Positions 49,288-58,835 of a stretch of 64,000 nt of DNA are shown here, piece after piece. Below the pieces are notes generated by a model. It was not told the origin of the DNA. It made no database searches and saw only the letters and a program-made list of their open reading frames with translations. How positions within the stretch are numbered: position 1 is the first letter of the stretch; each line of letters opens with the position of its first letter. The DNA comes from Peribacillus huizhouensis. GTDB taxonomy: Bacteria; Bacillota; Bacilli; Bacillales; DSM-1321. The DNA is taken from NCBI RefSeq assembly GCF_014138605.1, contig NZ_JACJHX010000002.1, positions 411,899 to 475,898 on the forward strand. The letters are read 5' to 3'. A program made the position numbers and the translations under genes.

Positions 49288-49318
49288 ACACCTTCATTTG
49301 TAATGGAGGTGTTTTTCA
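49288..49318 (+). terminator. Riboswitch-controlled terminator of the M-box
   Basis: ACACCTTCATT and AATGGAGGTGT with a T-run form an intrinsic terminator about 55 bases after the aptamer. Confidence 0.8.
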
Positions 49319-49322
49319 TTTT

Positions 49323-49681
49323 GGCTCTTTTGGTAAAGATTGTTGTTTTTGCAAGTACAAATTCGCGAGATGCTGATTATTGTTGATTGCGAGACGCCTG
49401 CTTAGAGAAGCGTTTTGAAGCGCTGAGGAGGCTCCTGAGACCACCCGCGAAAAACGTAACGCAAATCAACCCAGCATAGTAGGGTAAATATTATTTAGGC
49501 TCTTTTGTAAAGATTGTTGTTTTTAGCAAGAAACCAAACCAATTCGAACAGATGTTGATTGTAGTGGAAGGTGCGAGACTCCTGCGGGAAAAGCGTGTTG
49601 AGGGAGACCCCGCAAGTGCAAAGCACTGAGGAGGCTTCTGAGACCGCCCGCGGAAAGCGAGTACCTGCAACGGAAATCAAC
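49323..49681. repeat. Two tandem Bacillaceae-type GTTGATT/AATCAAC repeats
   Basis: Units 49323-49470 and 49498-49681 share the flank GGCTCTTTTGTAAAGATTGT and a core bounded by GTTGATT and AATCAAC. The second core (GTGCGAGACTCCTGCGGGAA, then GCACTGAGGAGGCTTCTGAG and CCGCCCGCGGAAAGCGAGTA) is the GC-rich hairpin repeat seen widely in Bacillus genomes. The first core is decayed. Both lie between the riboswitch terminator and mgtE. Confidence 0.8.
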
Positions 49682-49787
49682 CCGGGTTATTAGTGTAAAA
49701 ATGATTGAAAAGCAACAAAGGAGACGAAAACAGCCTTTATTTTTTTCAAACGAGAATGTCAGTTTTCTAAATGGGAGGTGAGCAGGG

Positions 49788-49934
49788 ATGGATAACGATT
49801 CTGATCCTTACCAGAAGCATAAAGTTCATAGAAATACAAAGAGTAAGAAAGATGTAAATCCAATCATCTGCTTACTTTTATTAGATCGCCCGAGGGGAAC
49901 TATTTTTTGCTCCTCAATAAAGGAGTGGCAATAA
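49788..49934 (+). CDS. Leader ORF directly before mgtE, 48 residues
   Basis: ATG at 49788 with GGGAGG nine bases upstream; MDNDSDPYQKHKVHRNTKSK and then a hydrophobic ICLLLLD stretch, ending two bases before the mgtE TTG. It overlaps the mgtE ribosome binding site (AAAGGAG at about 49919-49925). Translation through it could couple to mgtE. It may instead be a remnant left by repeat insertion. No family is recognised. Confidence 0.45.
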   Translation: MDNDSDPYQKHKVHRNTKSKKDVNPIICLLLLDRPRGTIFCSSIKEWQ

Positions 49935-49936
49935 CG

Positions 49937-51295
49937 TTGATCAAAGACATGACAGAAGACCAAATAACTCTTCAAATCATAAAAGTTTTAAAAGAAGGAA
50001 AAAATAAAGATTTTCAAGCAATTTTAGAAGAACTTCAGCCATATGATATTGCACGTATTTTCGAAGGTCTGCCAGAAAAACACCATACACGTTTCTTATT
50101 GTTTCTGACGAAGGAACAAATCGCTGAACTCATTCAGGAACTGGAAAAAGTACATCAGTTAATCATTCTTACTAAATTAGGCATTGAAAAATCCGGTCAA
50201 GTTATGGATTTAATGGAAAATGATGATTTAGCTTCTTTGTTAGAGAATCTCTCTCCCGATAAAATTGAAGAACTTCTTTCAGGTATGGAACAAGAAGAAT
50301 CTAAAATCGTTCAACATATCATGAACTATCCTCCGGAAACAGCGGGACGAATCATGACAAACCGGTTCGTGTGGATCAAACAACATTATACGGTTCGCGA
50401 CTCTGTTGATAAACTGAAAATATTTGCTGAGTTTTCGGAAACAATTAACTATCTATATGTCATTAATGATGATAAAAAATTAGTAGGGGTTGTCTCCTAC
50501 AGAGATTTAATCTTGAGTGATGAATATGAAAAAATTCAAGATATTATGTATAGCCGGGTAATCGCCGTTTCTGCTTCGGCTGACCAAGAAGAAGTCGCTC
50601 GTGTTATTGAGCGTTATGATTTTTTAGCCGTTCCTGTTGTAGAAAATAATCATGAGTTAGTCGGGATTGTAACGGTTGATGATATTATTGATGTTGTCAT
50701 TAAGGAAGCAAACGAGGATATTGAAAAACTTTCGGCATCGGGTAAATCGATTGATTTTGACACGAAGGCACATGTAGCTGCATATCGCCGACTTCCCTGG
50801 CTTATTTTACTTTTATTTATTGGTTTAGTATCTGGAACAATTATTAGTAGTTTTGAAGAAACATTATCCAAAGTAGTGGCACTGGCCTTCTTTATGCCTA
50901 TGATTGCTGGGATGACAGGTAATACTGGTACACAATCTTTAGCAGTTGTTGTAAGAGGACTAGCAACTAGTGATACAGATCGAGGGGCTGTCGCCAAACT
51001 TATTTTACGAGAACTAATCGTTGGATTAATCATCGGGATTACTTGCGGCATCTTAATTTCGATTATCGCTTATATTTGGCAAGGAAATCCGGTTCTTGGA
51101 TTAGTCGTTGGCAGTTCATTAATTATGACGCTCATTATTGGGACTTTAGCTGGGACGATTATTCCGCTCATCTTATATAAGTTTAACATCGACCCTGCTG
51201 TAGCTTCTGGTCCACTCATTACGACACTAAATGATATATTATCGTTACTTATTTACTTTGGCATTGCCACCATGTTTATATCAAAATTGATGTAG
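49937..51295 (+). CDS. mgtE: Magnesium transporter MgtE
   Basis: 452 residues from the TTG at 49937 (AAAGGAG upstream), the length of B. subtilis MgtE; a TTG ten codons earlier has no support. The N-terminal domain (QILEELQPYDIARIFEGLPE-like helices) and two CBS domains (about 135-255) gate Mg entry. Five C-terminal membrane segments contain the pore motif PMIAGMTGNTGTQSLAVVVR. It is controlled by the M-box upstream. Confidence 0.96.
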   Translation: MIKDMTEDQITLQIIKVLKEGKNKDFQAILEELQPYDIARIFEGLPEKHHTRFLLFLTKEQIAELIQELEKVHQLIILTKLGIEKSGQVMDLMENDDLASLLENLSPDKIEELLSGMEQEESKIVQHIMNYPPETAGRIMTNRFVWIKQHYTVRDSVDKLKIFAEFSETINYLYVINDDKKLVGVVSYRDLILSDEYEKIQDIMYSRVIAVSASADQEEVARVIERYDFLAVPVVENNHELVGIVTVDDIIDVVIKEANEDIEKLSASGKSIDFDTKAHVAAYRRLPWLILLLFIGLVSGTIISSFEETLSKVVALAFFMPMIAGMTGNTGTQSLAVVVRGLATSDTDRGAVAKLILRELIVGLIIGITCGILISIIAYIWQGNPVLGLVVGSSLIMTLIIGTLAGTIIPLILYKFNIDPAVASGPLITTLNDILSLLIYFGIATMFISKLM

Positions 51296-51328
51296 AATTA
51301 AATCTTAACGAAGCTCATTTATCAAGAT

Positions 51329-51420
51329 AAGGGTCAGACCCCACACTCTATACGTTGTTTATAGTGTTATTTACACGTCATATAAACAAAATATAGTAAT
51401 AGTGGGGGCTGACCCTTTTT
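51329..51420. repeat. GGTCAGACC-family element between mgtE and the convergent yshE operon
   Basis: Left AAGGGTCAGACCCCACACTC, right AGTGGGGGCTGACCCTTTTT. It sits between convergent genes and can terminate both. Confidence 0.85.
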
Positions 51421-51441
51421 TGGTAAACTATTCTTTCTGAA

Positions 51442-51531
51442 TTAACCTGCATTCACTACCATATAGATAATTCCAATGACAAGAAAGGTGCCGCAGCAAA
51501 TAAGTAAAATTTTTGCGAGTCTTTCCAACAT
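51442..51531 (-). CDS. Small membrane protein, 29 residues
   Basis: ATG at 51531 with GGGAAG upstream; MLERLAKILLICCGTFLVIG and a short tail form one membrane helix. It follows yshE by 27 bases on the same strand. Too short for family recognition; translation signals are moderate. Confidence 0.4.
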   Translation of the reverse strand: MLERLAKILLICCGTFLVIGIIYMVVNAG

Positions 51532-51558
51532 TTCAACTTCTTCCCTTCTGCCTAAGGC

Positions 51559-51966
51559 TTATGAAATACCTGCTCCAATAACAAAGGACAAGCCGATGGA
51601 AATAATCATCGCTAGCAATCCGACTGCGCGATTGTCACGTTCAATTTCTTCATCGATTTTAAATCCTGGGGTTAAAAACTCGAAAATGAAATAACCAAGT
51701 AATAGCAGGACAAAACCGTAAACCCCCCAGCCAATCATCGTCAGTAAGGAGTCATTATGAATAATCGAGTGACGGAAGATGTTAGCTATTCCAAAAATTT
51801 TTCCACCTGTGGCCATCGCAACAGAAATATTGCCATTTTTAATTTCTTCCCAGTTTTTGTACTTCGTTACCAACTCAAATACGGCTAAAAATAAGACAAT
51901 ACATAAGATGACAACGCTAAAATAAGCAGTCGTATACACGTATTCGTTACCCCAGATTTTTTCCAT
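51559..51966 (-). CDS. yshE: DUF350 membrane protein YshE
   Basis: 135 residues with four membrane segments (VVILCIVLFLAVFELVTKYK, then MIGWGVYGFVLLLLGYFIFE and AMIISIGLSFVIGAGI) and a DUF350-type ELVTKY/ EEIKNGN pattern. Located beside mutS2 as in B. subtilis. Function unknown. AGGAG precedes the ATG. Confidence 0.85.
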   Translation of the reverse strand: MEKIWGNEYVYTTAYFSVVILCIVLFLAVFELVTKYKNWEEIKNGNISVAMATGGKIFGIANIFRHSIIHNDSLLTMIGWGVYGFVLLLLGYFIFEFLTPGFKIDEEIERDNRAVGLLAMIISIGLSFVIGAGIS

Positions 51967-51990
51967 TCAACTTCTCCTGATTCTTCATTA

Positions 51991-52089
51991 TCTCGGTTTA
52001 ACAGGTTGTAATACCCCCCACCTCAATTTTTGCGTAAGAATCAAGGAAAAAATAGGTGAGGGAAAATCACAGATGAAAATTTCACTTTA
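51991..52089. repeat. AAGTGAAACTTC/CCCGTTAA element, copy 5
   Basis: CGGTTTAACAGGTTGTAATA with CCCCCCACCTC at the left and AGATGAAAATTTCACTTTAT at the right. The right end overlaps the mutS2 stop codon. Confidence 0.65.
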
Positions 52090-54444
52090 TTTGAATTCGA
52101 CTACCGTAACACCTGTTCCACCTTCACCCGCTTCTCCAAAACGACTGCGTTTAACTGAACGATGGTTTTTCAAATATTCCTGAACCCCTTGTCTAAGCGC
52201 ACCAGTTCCTTTTCCATGAATGATAGATACACGAGGATAACCCGCAAGCAAAGCATCGTCAATATATTTTTCAACTCTTGATAAAGCATTTTCAAATCGT
52301 TCACCGCGAAGATCGAGTTCTAAGCTTACGTGATAATCCTTGCCTTTTACGGTTGATAGCGGCTTTGCCATTTTTTCTGGCTTTGGCGCACCAATCAATT
52401 GAATATCAGTTTCGTCTACTTTCATTTTCATGATGCCAATTTGCACTTGCCATTCTGTATCGGAAACTTTCTCGATTGCCTGCCCTTTTTGCCCGAAAGA
52501 GATTACTTTCACTTCATCACCTGGCTGAATCGTTCTAGGTGCTTTTTTCACGATTGACTTAGACGTTTTCTTAATAACCGGTGTTGCTTCCTCTAAACGT
52601 TTCCGCGCCTCGATCAATTCGTGTTCTTTAATCTCTGCGCTTTTCTCAAGGCGCATCTTTCGTAAATCGGCAATGATGGCTTCCGCTTCTTTTTTCGCTT
52701 GTTCAACCAAATCGGCTGCTTTTAGTGCCGCTTTCTCCATTATTGAATCTTTTTCTTGATGATACTCTAGCGTTTCTTTTTGCAACTCATTATGCAGTTT
52801 TTCTGCTTGCTTAAGATAATCGGCTGCTTCTCTTGCATCTTCTTCAGCTTGTCTTCGGCTTTCTTCTAAGGAGGCAATCATGCTCTCCACTTTATTCGTA
52901 TCAGCGCCAATATGACTGCGTGCATGATTAATCACTGCTTCATCCAATCCAAGACGTTGTGAAATTTCAAATGCATTGCTTCGTCCGGGCACGCCGATTA
53001 ATAGCTTATAAGTCGGCCTTAGTGAATCCACATCAAACTCCACGCTTGCATTAATGACCCCATCATGGTCATAGCCATATGCTTTTAATTCTGGATAATG
53101 GGAAGTTGCGATAACTCTTGCCCCGCGCTTATATACTTCATCAAGAATCGAGATGGCAAGTGCCGCACCTTCCTGTGGATCGGTTCCAGAACCAAGTTCA
53201 TCAAATAAAACAAGACTCTCATAATCAACATGCTTTAAAATTTCTACAATATTGACCATATGAGAAGAAAATGTACTTAAGCTTTGTTCAATTGATTGTT
53301 CATCGCCAATATCCGCAAACACATGTTTGAAAACTGCGACTTCTGAGCCATCCAAAGCCGGGATTTGCAAACCGGCTTGAGCCATTAATGTACAAAGACC
53401 AATGGTTTTAATCGTTACCGTTTTCCCACCGGTATTCGGACCTGTAATGACGATCGTTGTAAATTCATCACCTAAATAAATATCGTTTGCAACTACTTCA
53501 TCTGCTGGTATGAGCGGATGTTTCGCTTTTATTAGCTTAACTTTCCCTTGGTCATTTAAAGCTGGCTTCGAACCTTTGATTGCTTTCGCATAACGAGCTT
53601 TTGCAAAAATAAAATCGATTTGCGCGAGTACCTTCACATTGACGAGCAAATCATGTGTATGCTCGCCAACCGCTTGTGATAATTCCACAAGGATTCGCTC
53701 AATTTCCAGCTGTTCTTTCAATCTCGCTTCCTGAAGTACGTTATTTAGCTCAACCACCACTTGTGGTTCAATGAATAACGTTTGCCCTGAAGAAGACTGG
53801 TCATGGATGATTCCGCCGTAATGACTGCGATATTCTTGTTTCACCGGTATAACAAAACGGTCATTTCGAATCGTAATAATCGCATCAGAAAGCATTTTTT
53901 GCGCATTTGAAGAACGGATCATGCTTTCTAATTTTTCACGTACTCGACTTTCGTTTGTGCGCAGTTGATTGCGTATCGTTCTTAATTTATCACTAGCTGA
54001 ATCTAAAACTTCACCATTCTCTCCGATGCAATAAGAAATTTGCTGTTGCAATTCTGGCATAGAAAGCAATGATTCCATATGACCATTTAAGTTTGGCAAA
54101 CTAAATTCATTTTCAAGCAGTTCTTCAAAAAAACGCTCGAGAATTCTGCCTGCACGAAGGGTGCTGGCGATTTCCATCAATTCATGAGGGCTTAGCATCC
54201 CACCGATTTGTGCCCGTTTTGCATGTGGGCGAATATCAAAGATGCCGCCAAGCGGGACATTCCCCTTCCGGCGGAGAACATTTGCTGCTTCATCCGTTTC
54301 TTCCTGCCAATTTGTCACCTCGGTAAGGTCTGTAGAAGGGGCTAGTTCAGCTGCCTTTTCTTTACCAATTGCAGAAGAAGCATATTTCAATAGTTGTTCT
54401 TTTATTTTATCAAATTCCAATGTTTTCAAAACTTTCGAATGCAT
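52087..54444 (-). CDS. mutS2: MutS2 endonuclease/recombination-control protein
   Basis: 785 residues. MutS core and ATPase: Walker [14 protein letters not shown] near residue 330, Walker B and signature in [21 protein letters not shown] long coiled coil (about 515-615) and a C-terminal Smr domain ([20 protein letters not shown], then [20 protein letters not shown]) follow. In Bacillus MutS2 acts on collided ribosomes/branched DNA rather than mismatch repair. Operon with polX, cvpA and zapA. Confidence 0.95.
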   Translation of the reverse strand: MHSKVLKTLEFDKIKEQLLKYASSAIGKEKAAELAPSTDLTEVTNWQEETDEAANVLRRKGNVPLGGIFDIRPHAKRAQIGGMLSPHELMEIASTLRAGRILERFFEELLENEFSLPNLNGHMESLLSMPELQQQISYCIGENGEVLDSASDKLRTIRNQLRTNESRVREKLESMIRSSNAQKMLSDAIITIRNDRFVIPVKQEYRSHYGGIIHDQSSSGQTLFIEPQVVVELNNVLQEARLKEQLEIERILVELSQAVGEHTHDLLVNVKVLAQIDFIFAKARYAKAIKGSKPALNDQGKVKLIKAKHPLIPADEVVANDIYLGDEFTTIVITGPNTGGKTVTIKTIGLCTLMAQAGLQIPALDGSEVAVFKHVFADIGDEQSIEQSLSTFSSHMVNIVEILKHVDYESLVLFDELGSGTDPQEGAALAISILDEVYKRGARVIATSHYPELKAYGYDHDGVINASVEFDVDSLRPTYKLLIGVPGRSNAFEISQRLGLDEAVINHARSHIGADTNKVESMIASLEESRRQAEEDAREAADYLKQAEKLHNELQKETLEYHQEKDSIMEKAALKAADLVEQAKKEAEAIIADLRKMRLEKSAEIKEHELIEARKRLEEATPVIKKTSKSIVKKAPRTIQPGDEVKVISFGQKGQAIEKVSDTEWQVQIGIMKMKVDETDIQLIGAPKPEKMAKPLSTVKGKDYHVSLELDLRGERFENALSRVEKYIDDALLAGYPRVSIIHGKGTGALRQGVQEYLKNHRSVKRSRFGEAGEGGTGVTVVEFK

Positions 54445-54477
54445 GGAGTTGTAGTCCTCCCTTTTTATGTGCGTCCA

Positions 54478-56196
54478 TTAATCATTTCTTTTTAAGAAGG
54501 CAAGCAGGTCGTCTCGTTCTTTTACGTTTAAGACGGAAGAACGTTTCACCCAGCCTTTTTTCGCTGAAGAGACGCCTACTGCCATATGCTCAAGCATATC
54601 GATATTATGTGCATCCGTATTAATTACGATTGTAACGCCCGCTTCTTGGGCTTTTTTTAGATATTGAGGAGCAAGATCTAATCGATTCGGATTCGCATTC
54701 AGTTCTAATGCGGTGTTTGTTTTCGCTGCAAGTTCGATTAATTGGTCCATATCTACTTCATAACCAGAACGTTTGCCAATCAAACGGCCTGTTGGATGGG
54801 CAATAATATCGACATGAGGATTTTCCATCGCGTTTCTCAAACGCTCCATAATTTTCTCTTTTGGTTGTGAAAAACTAGAGTGTATGGAAGCTATTACGAG
54901 ATCCATTTCACTAAGCAGGTCATCGTCATAATCAAGCGATCCATCAGGTAGAATATCCATTTCGATTCCTGAAAGGATGGTAAAATCGTCATATTGTTCG
55001 TTTAAAGCATGAATGATTTCTTTTTGCTCCCGTAATCGTTCCGCTGTTAATCCGTTCGCCACTTTTAAATATTGGGAATGATCGGTGATCGCCATATATG
55101 TATAACCTTTAGCTCGGCATGCTTCTACCATCTCTTCAATCGAATAGGCACCGTCACTCCAAGTCGTATGCATATGAAGATCCCCTTTAATATCAGCAAG
55201 TGAAACAAGTGGCTCTTTATCCGTGTACCGTTCCACTTCTGTTCCATCTTCACGAATTTCAGGTGGAATGAACGGCAGATTGAAATGCGCATAAAATGCT
55301 TCTTCTGAATCAAAAGTAAGTATCTCACCTGTCTCCGTATTTTCAACACCATATTCACTAATTTTCTCGCCACGATCTTTGGCTAGCTGGCGCATTCTCA
55401 CATTATGGTCTTTTGAACCAGTAAAATGGTGAAGCGTTGTACTAAATTCCGAATCTGTTACAATCCGAAAATCAACCGACACATCATATTGGTAATCGAG
55501 TGTAACGGACACCTTCGTATCACCCGCCGCAATGACATGTTTAATGGCAGGCATGGAAAGGAGTTGCTCCTTCACCTTCTCTGGGTTATCGGATGAAATA
55601 ATGAAATCTAGATCTTTTATCGTCTCTCTCATGCGACGGATGCTTCCCGCTCTCGAGAAACGGACGATATCTGTCATATTTCCAAGCGCCGTTTCAACCT
55701 CAACGGCAATAGGCATCATAAAGCTAAGCGGAAGCCGATCAGGTCGTGAACCTGCTTCAGCGATGGAAGCAAGAATTTTTTCTTCAGTCTTCGCGCCAAA
55801 CCCAGCAAGTCCGCGGACTTTTCCTTCTTCACACGCCGTCTTTAGCTCATTCACGTCCCGAATTTGAAGCTCTTTATGCAGCTTGGCAATTTTCTTACCG
55901 CCAAGTCCTGGAAGTTGCAACAAAGGCACCAGCCCTTTTGGCACTTGTTCCTGCAGCTCTTCTAAAACAGTGGATTTTCCTTCATTGATATATTCCTCAA
56001 TAACAGCAGCGGTTCCTTTGCCAATTCCGCTCAATTCCGTGAAATTACTGATCGATGATAAACTTCGATCATCTGTTTCAAGGGCAGCTGCAGCTTTTCT
56101 AAACGCTGAAACTTTAAACGGATTTTCCCCTTTTAACTCCATATATATCGCTATCTTTTCTAATAGTTTAATGATGTCTTTTTTATTGATTGACAT
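54478..56196 (-). CDS. polX: DNA polymerase X with PHP domain
   Basis: 572 residues. N-terminal HhH DNA-binding region, then the polymerase X core with metal Asp195 and Asp197 in KDLDFIIS and a third acidic residue in VSVDFRIV. C-terminal PHP phosphoesterase starts GDLHMHTTWSDG at 338-349 and carries 3'-5' exonuclease activity. Base-excision repair role. Lies between mutS2 and cvpA as usual. Confidence 0.95.
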   Translation of the reverse strand: MSINKKDIIKLLEKIAIYMELKGENPFKVSAFRKAAAALETDDRSLSSISNFTELSGIGKGTAAVIEEYINEGKSTVLEELQEQVPKGLVPLLQLPGLGGKKIAKLHKELQIRDVNELKTACEEGKVRGLAGFGAKTEEKILASIAEAGSRPDRLPLSFMMPIAVEVETALGNMTDIVRFSRAGSIRRMRETIKDLDFIISSDNPEKVKEQLLSMPAIKHVIAAGDTKVSVTLDYQYDVSVDFRIVTDSEFSTTLHHFTGSKDHNVRMRQLAKDRGEKISEYGVENTETGEILTFDSEEAFYAHFNLPFIPPEIREDGTEVERYTDKEPLVSLADIKGDLHMHTTWSDGAYSIEEMVEACRAKGYTYMAITDHSQYLKVANGLTAERLREQKEIIHALNEQYDDFTILSGIEMDILPDGSLDYDDDLLSEMDLVIASIHSSFSQPKEKIMERLRNAMENPHVDIIAHPTGRLIGKRSGYEVDMDQLIELAAKTNTALELNANPNRLDLAPQYLKKAQEAGVTIVINTDAHNIDMLEHMAVGVSSAKKGWVKRSSVLNVKERDDLLAFLKRND

Positions 56197-56268
56197 AGTC
56201 CCTCACCTTCCCAACGTGAAATCTTAAAAAAAGATGACACAAGGCCATCAAGTGAGCTTGTAGCATGA

Positions 56269-56332
56269 TCCCAGTTTAACTTTAAACATCAGTGGGCGAT
56301 GTAAAAAATTCAACTGATGGAAGTTTCACTTA
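56269..56332. repeat. AAGTGAAACTTC/CCCGTTAA element, copy 6
   Basis: CCCAGTTTAACTTTAAACAT with CAGTGGG at the left and TGATGGAAGTTTCACTTA at the right. The right end overlaps the cvpA stop codon. Confidence 0.6.
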
Positions 56333-56875
56333 TGCAGCTACATATTGAAACCACAGCTCTGTTACTTTCCCCGACAGATAAGGGGTATTTTTTACTATAA
56401 GATCCGCCAAAAACGAACCATTTAACGCATCCTGAACATTAGCCATTGGCAGTAATGCAGCTATGTATAATAGAATAAACATGATAAGATATACTTCAAC
56501 AAAACCTAAAATCGCACCAGCCCATCGATTCAGCTGCTTTAAGATTGGTAAGTTCGAAATGAAATCCAACATCGATCCAAAAAGCTGCCAAACTAACTTC
56601 GTAGCGAAGAAGATGATCGCAAAGGCAATCGCACGATAATACGCTTCTTCAAGGTTAGTCTGACCGATAAACATATTCATTGTTTCTGAATCACCGCCTA
56701 AGGTAGGGAACGGAATCCATAAAGTTAGTTTCGGAGCGAGTTCATTGTAGTAAGAATATGCAGCAACAAAGGCAACAAAAAAGCCCGTCAAATGAATGAG
56801 CTGCAAAATGAACCCCCTTCGTAAGCCAACTATAAAGCCAATTAAGAGTATGGCCAAAATCGCCAAGTCTAACAT
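56330..56875 (-). CDS. cvpA: CvpA-family membrane protein (YshB)
   Basis: 181 residues, four membrane segments, with the CvpA opening LDLAILAILLIGFIVGLRRG and loop GAILGFVEVYLIMFIL. Role uncertain (division/colicin-import family). It starts five bases after zapA ends and is probably co-transcribed with zapA and polX. Confidence 0.88.
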   Translation of the reverse strand: MLDLAILAILLIGFIVGLRRGFILQLIHLTGFFVAFVAAYSYYNELAPKLTLWIPFPTLGGDSETMNMFIGQTNLEEAYYRAIAFAIIFFATKLVWQLFGSMLDFISNLPILKQLNRWAGAILGFVEVYLIMFILLYIAALLPMANVQDALNGSFLADLIVKNTPYLSGKVTELWFQYVAA

Positions 56876-56879
56876 CTAC

Positions 56880-57140
56880 TCAGTCCTTTACTTTCTTTAA
56901 TTCCAGTTCTAGCTGGTATATTTCGTCTTTTATTTTTAAATAATCATTCATAACATTTACAGCTGTCAGTACAGCAAGCTTGCCCGTATCCAAATAAGGA
57001 TTCTTGGAGTTGATCTCCCGCATCTTATCATCCACCATCGAAGCAACTAATCGAATATGGCCGGAGCTCTCTTCACCGACGATTGTATATTGCTGTCCAT
57101 ATATATCAACTGTTATCCTATTTTTATTTTCACCCGACAA
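56880..57140 (-). CDS. zapA: Cell division protein ZapA
   Basis: 86 residues from the TTG at 57140 (GGAGG seven bases upstream), matching B. subtilis ZapA length. The FtsZ-binding region is [20 protein letters not shown] and the C-terminal half is a coiled coil ([20 protein letters not shown]). It bundles FtsZ at the division ring. Confidence 0.92.
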   Translation of the reverse strand: MSGENKNRITVDIYGQQYTIVGEESSGHIRLVASMVDDKMREINSKNPYLDTGKLAVLTAVNVMNDYLKIKDEIYQLELELKKVKD

Positions 57141-57209
57141 GCTGATGCCTCCAATCTGAAAAATCCTAATTTCTATCATATCATGAAGTTTTCTGTCATG
57201 AAAGCAAGA

Positions 57210-57320
57210 AAGGTGGAAGGCGCCCGATTATCGGCGACAAGCAAAAGGCAAGCAAGCTGAATGGGAACGCCCTTCTCCTCATCAGATTGATTGACTTTTG
57301 ACTTCGGGCGATGGCACCTT
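57210..57320. repeat. Degenerate palindromic repeat upstream of zapA
   Basis: Outer arms AAGGTGGAAGGCGCCCG and CGGGCGATGGCACCTT are inverted with mismatches; inner part CGGCGACAAGCAAAAGGCAA. It resembles a GC-rich hairpin repeat common in Bacillus. It fills most of the zapA-rnhC divergent gap. Confidence 0.5.
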
Positions 57321-57443
57321 GAGCTGGATAATAGAAATACGGAGTTACATGGAAGAACTGGTGGGGCTAATCTAAACAAAAACACACTTTGGATACATAT
57401 ATGTCTGTAAGCCAAAAACTATAAAGAATTGGAGTCTTTACTT

Positions 57444-58394
57444 ATGTCGAATGTTGTATTAATTCTTTCCACAACTCAAATGAACAAAATGAAAGGACAT
57501 TATCAAACTTCTCTATCTGATAAAATGCCGCCTGGCAGTGTTTTCGTTGCCAAACCGGGACAATGTACAGTGACAGCTTATAAGTCGGGGAAGGTGCTCT
57601 TTCAAGGGGCATCAGCAGAAGTTGAAGCAAAGAAATGGTCCAGCGACGCAAAAGCTAAGGCTCCTGCTGAAAAAAAGCGAACTTCTGTCACCCAGCATCG
57701 CTATTCTCCTCCCGCTCATATCAGTACCATGTCTATAATCGGCTCAGATGAAGTTGGCACTGGCGATTACTTCGGTCCAATGACGGTCGTCGCTGTTTAT
57801 GCAAAAAAAGAGCAGCTAGCCCTGTTAAAAGAATTAGGCGTCCAAGATTCGAAAAATCTGAAAGATCCACAAATCATTGATATAGCAAAGCAGATTAAAA
57901 ATGTTGTGCCGTTTTCCCTGCTCGTTTGCGACAATCCTAAGTATAATGCACTTCAAGCTCGCGGTATGTCTCAAGGAAAAATGAAAGCATTGCTACACAA
58001 TCAAGCGATTAAGCACGTCATAGATAAAATTTCACCTGAACAGGCAGAAGCGGTTTTCATTGACCAATTCGCCCAGCCGGATGTGTTTTTTAACTATTTA
58101 AAAGGACAAGAACTGTTTCAAGCAAAACATACTTATTTGAGCACAAAAGCAGAAGGCATTCATCTTAGTGTTGCAGCAGCTTCTATTTTAGCACGCTATG
58201 CATTTGTTAAACATTTTGACAAATTAAGTGAAAAAGCTGGCTTCAAAATTCCCAAAGGCGCAGGCCCTGCAGTAGATGAAGCTGCTGCACGACTTATTCA
58301 CGAAAAAGGGATCGACGCCTTGAATGAATTCACGAAGGTTCATTTTGCCAATACGGAAAAAGCGAAGGCATTGTATCGGAAGAAGTATCAATAG
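57444..58394 (+). CDS. rnhC: Ribonuclease HIII
   Basis: 316 residues from the ATG at 57444. N-terminal TBP-like hybrid-binding domain (1-85), then the RNase HII/HIII core with GSDEVGTGDYFGPMTVVAVY near residue 95 (acidic metal ligands) and SKNLKDPQII. It cleaves RNA in RNA-DNA hybrids. Confidence 0.95.
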   Translation: MSNVVLILSTTQMNKMKGHYQTSLSDKMPPGSVFVAKPGQCTVTAYKSGKVLFQGASAEVEAKKWSSDAKAKAPAEKKRTSVTQHRYSPPAHISTMSIIGSDEVGTGDYFGPMTVVAVYAKKEQLALLKELGVQDSKNLKDPQIIDIAKQIKNVVPFSLLVCDNPKYNALQARGMSQGKMKALLHNQAIKHVIDKISPEQAEAVFIDQFAQPDVFFNYLKGQELFQAKHTYLSTKAEGIHLSVAAASILARYAFVKHFDKLSEKAGFKIPKGAGPAVDEAAARLIHEKGIDALNEFTKVHFANTEKAKALYRKKYQ

Positions 58395-58425
58395 AGGGTT
58401 TGTCGTTCGTTGATATTAGGTTTGC

Positions 58426-58450
58426 CCCGGCTTTAAGAGTCGGGTTTTTT
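58426..58450 (+). terminator. Terminator of rnhC
   Basis: CCCGGCTTTAAGAGTCGGG followed by TTTTTT. The AT-rich stretch up to 58784 holds no gene. Confidence 0.75.
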
Positions 58451-58784
58451 GAGATTTTACTCACCAACTCTAGAGTTATTAACCAATTCACACTGTTTTC
58501 TACGTAGCTTTTTACAGTAACCTTGAAATAAGGTTTGATTAAATTCACTCTATAAACATTGGTATATTAATATTTTCTCCACTAGGGCGTATTTAACATA
58601 AACCTTAATCTTAATTTGATTCTTATAATCAAATAGTGTGGTTTTAAGTACTTTTGTGTTTGAAAAGACTACTTTATTTTTATTTTGAAATAGTTTGTTC
58701 AATTTAATTAAGTTGCCTTTCTACTTTAAATAATTTCATTCACTAACTCATCATCTATCATATTACTCCAATAAAATAAAAATA

Positions 58785-58815
58785 GCGCCAACTTCTATTT
58801 AATAGAAATCGGCAC
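58785..58815 (-). terminator. Terminator after the zinc-ribbon gene
   Basis: GCCAACTTCTATT / AATAGAAATCGGC hairpin followed on the minus strand by a U-rich tract. Confidence 0.6.
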
Positions 58816-58835
58816 TTCGTTTATTCGCTATACGT

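Noticed and set aside
57176..57415. 79-codon minus-strand frame upstream of zapA
   Set aside because: Lies in a palindromic repeat, without translation signals.
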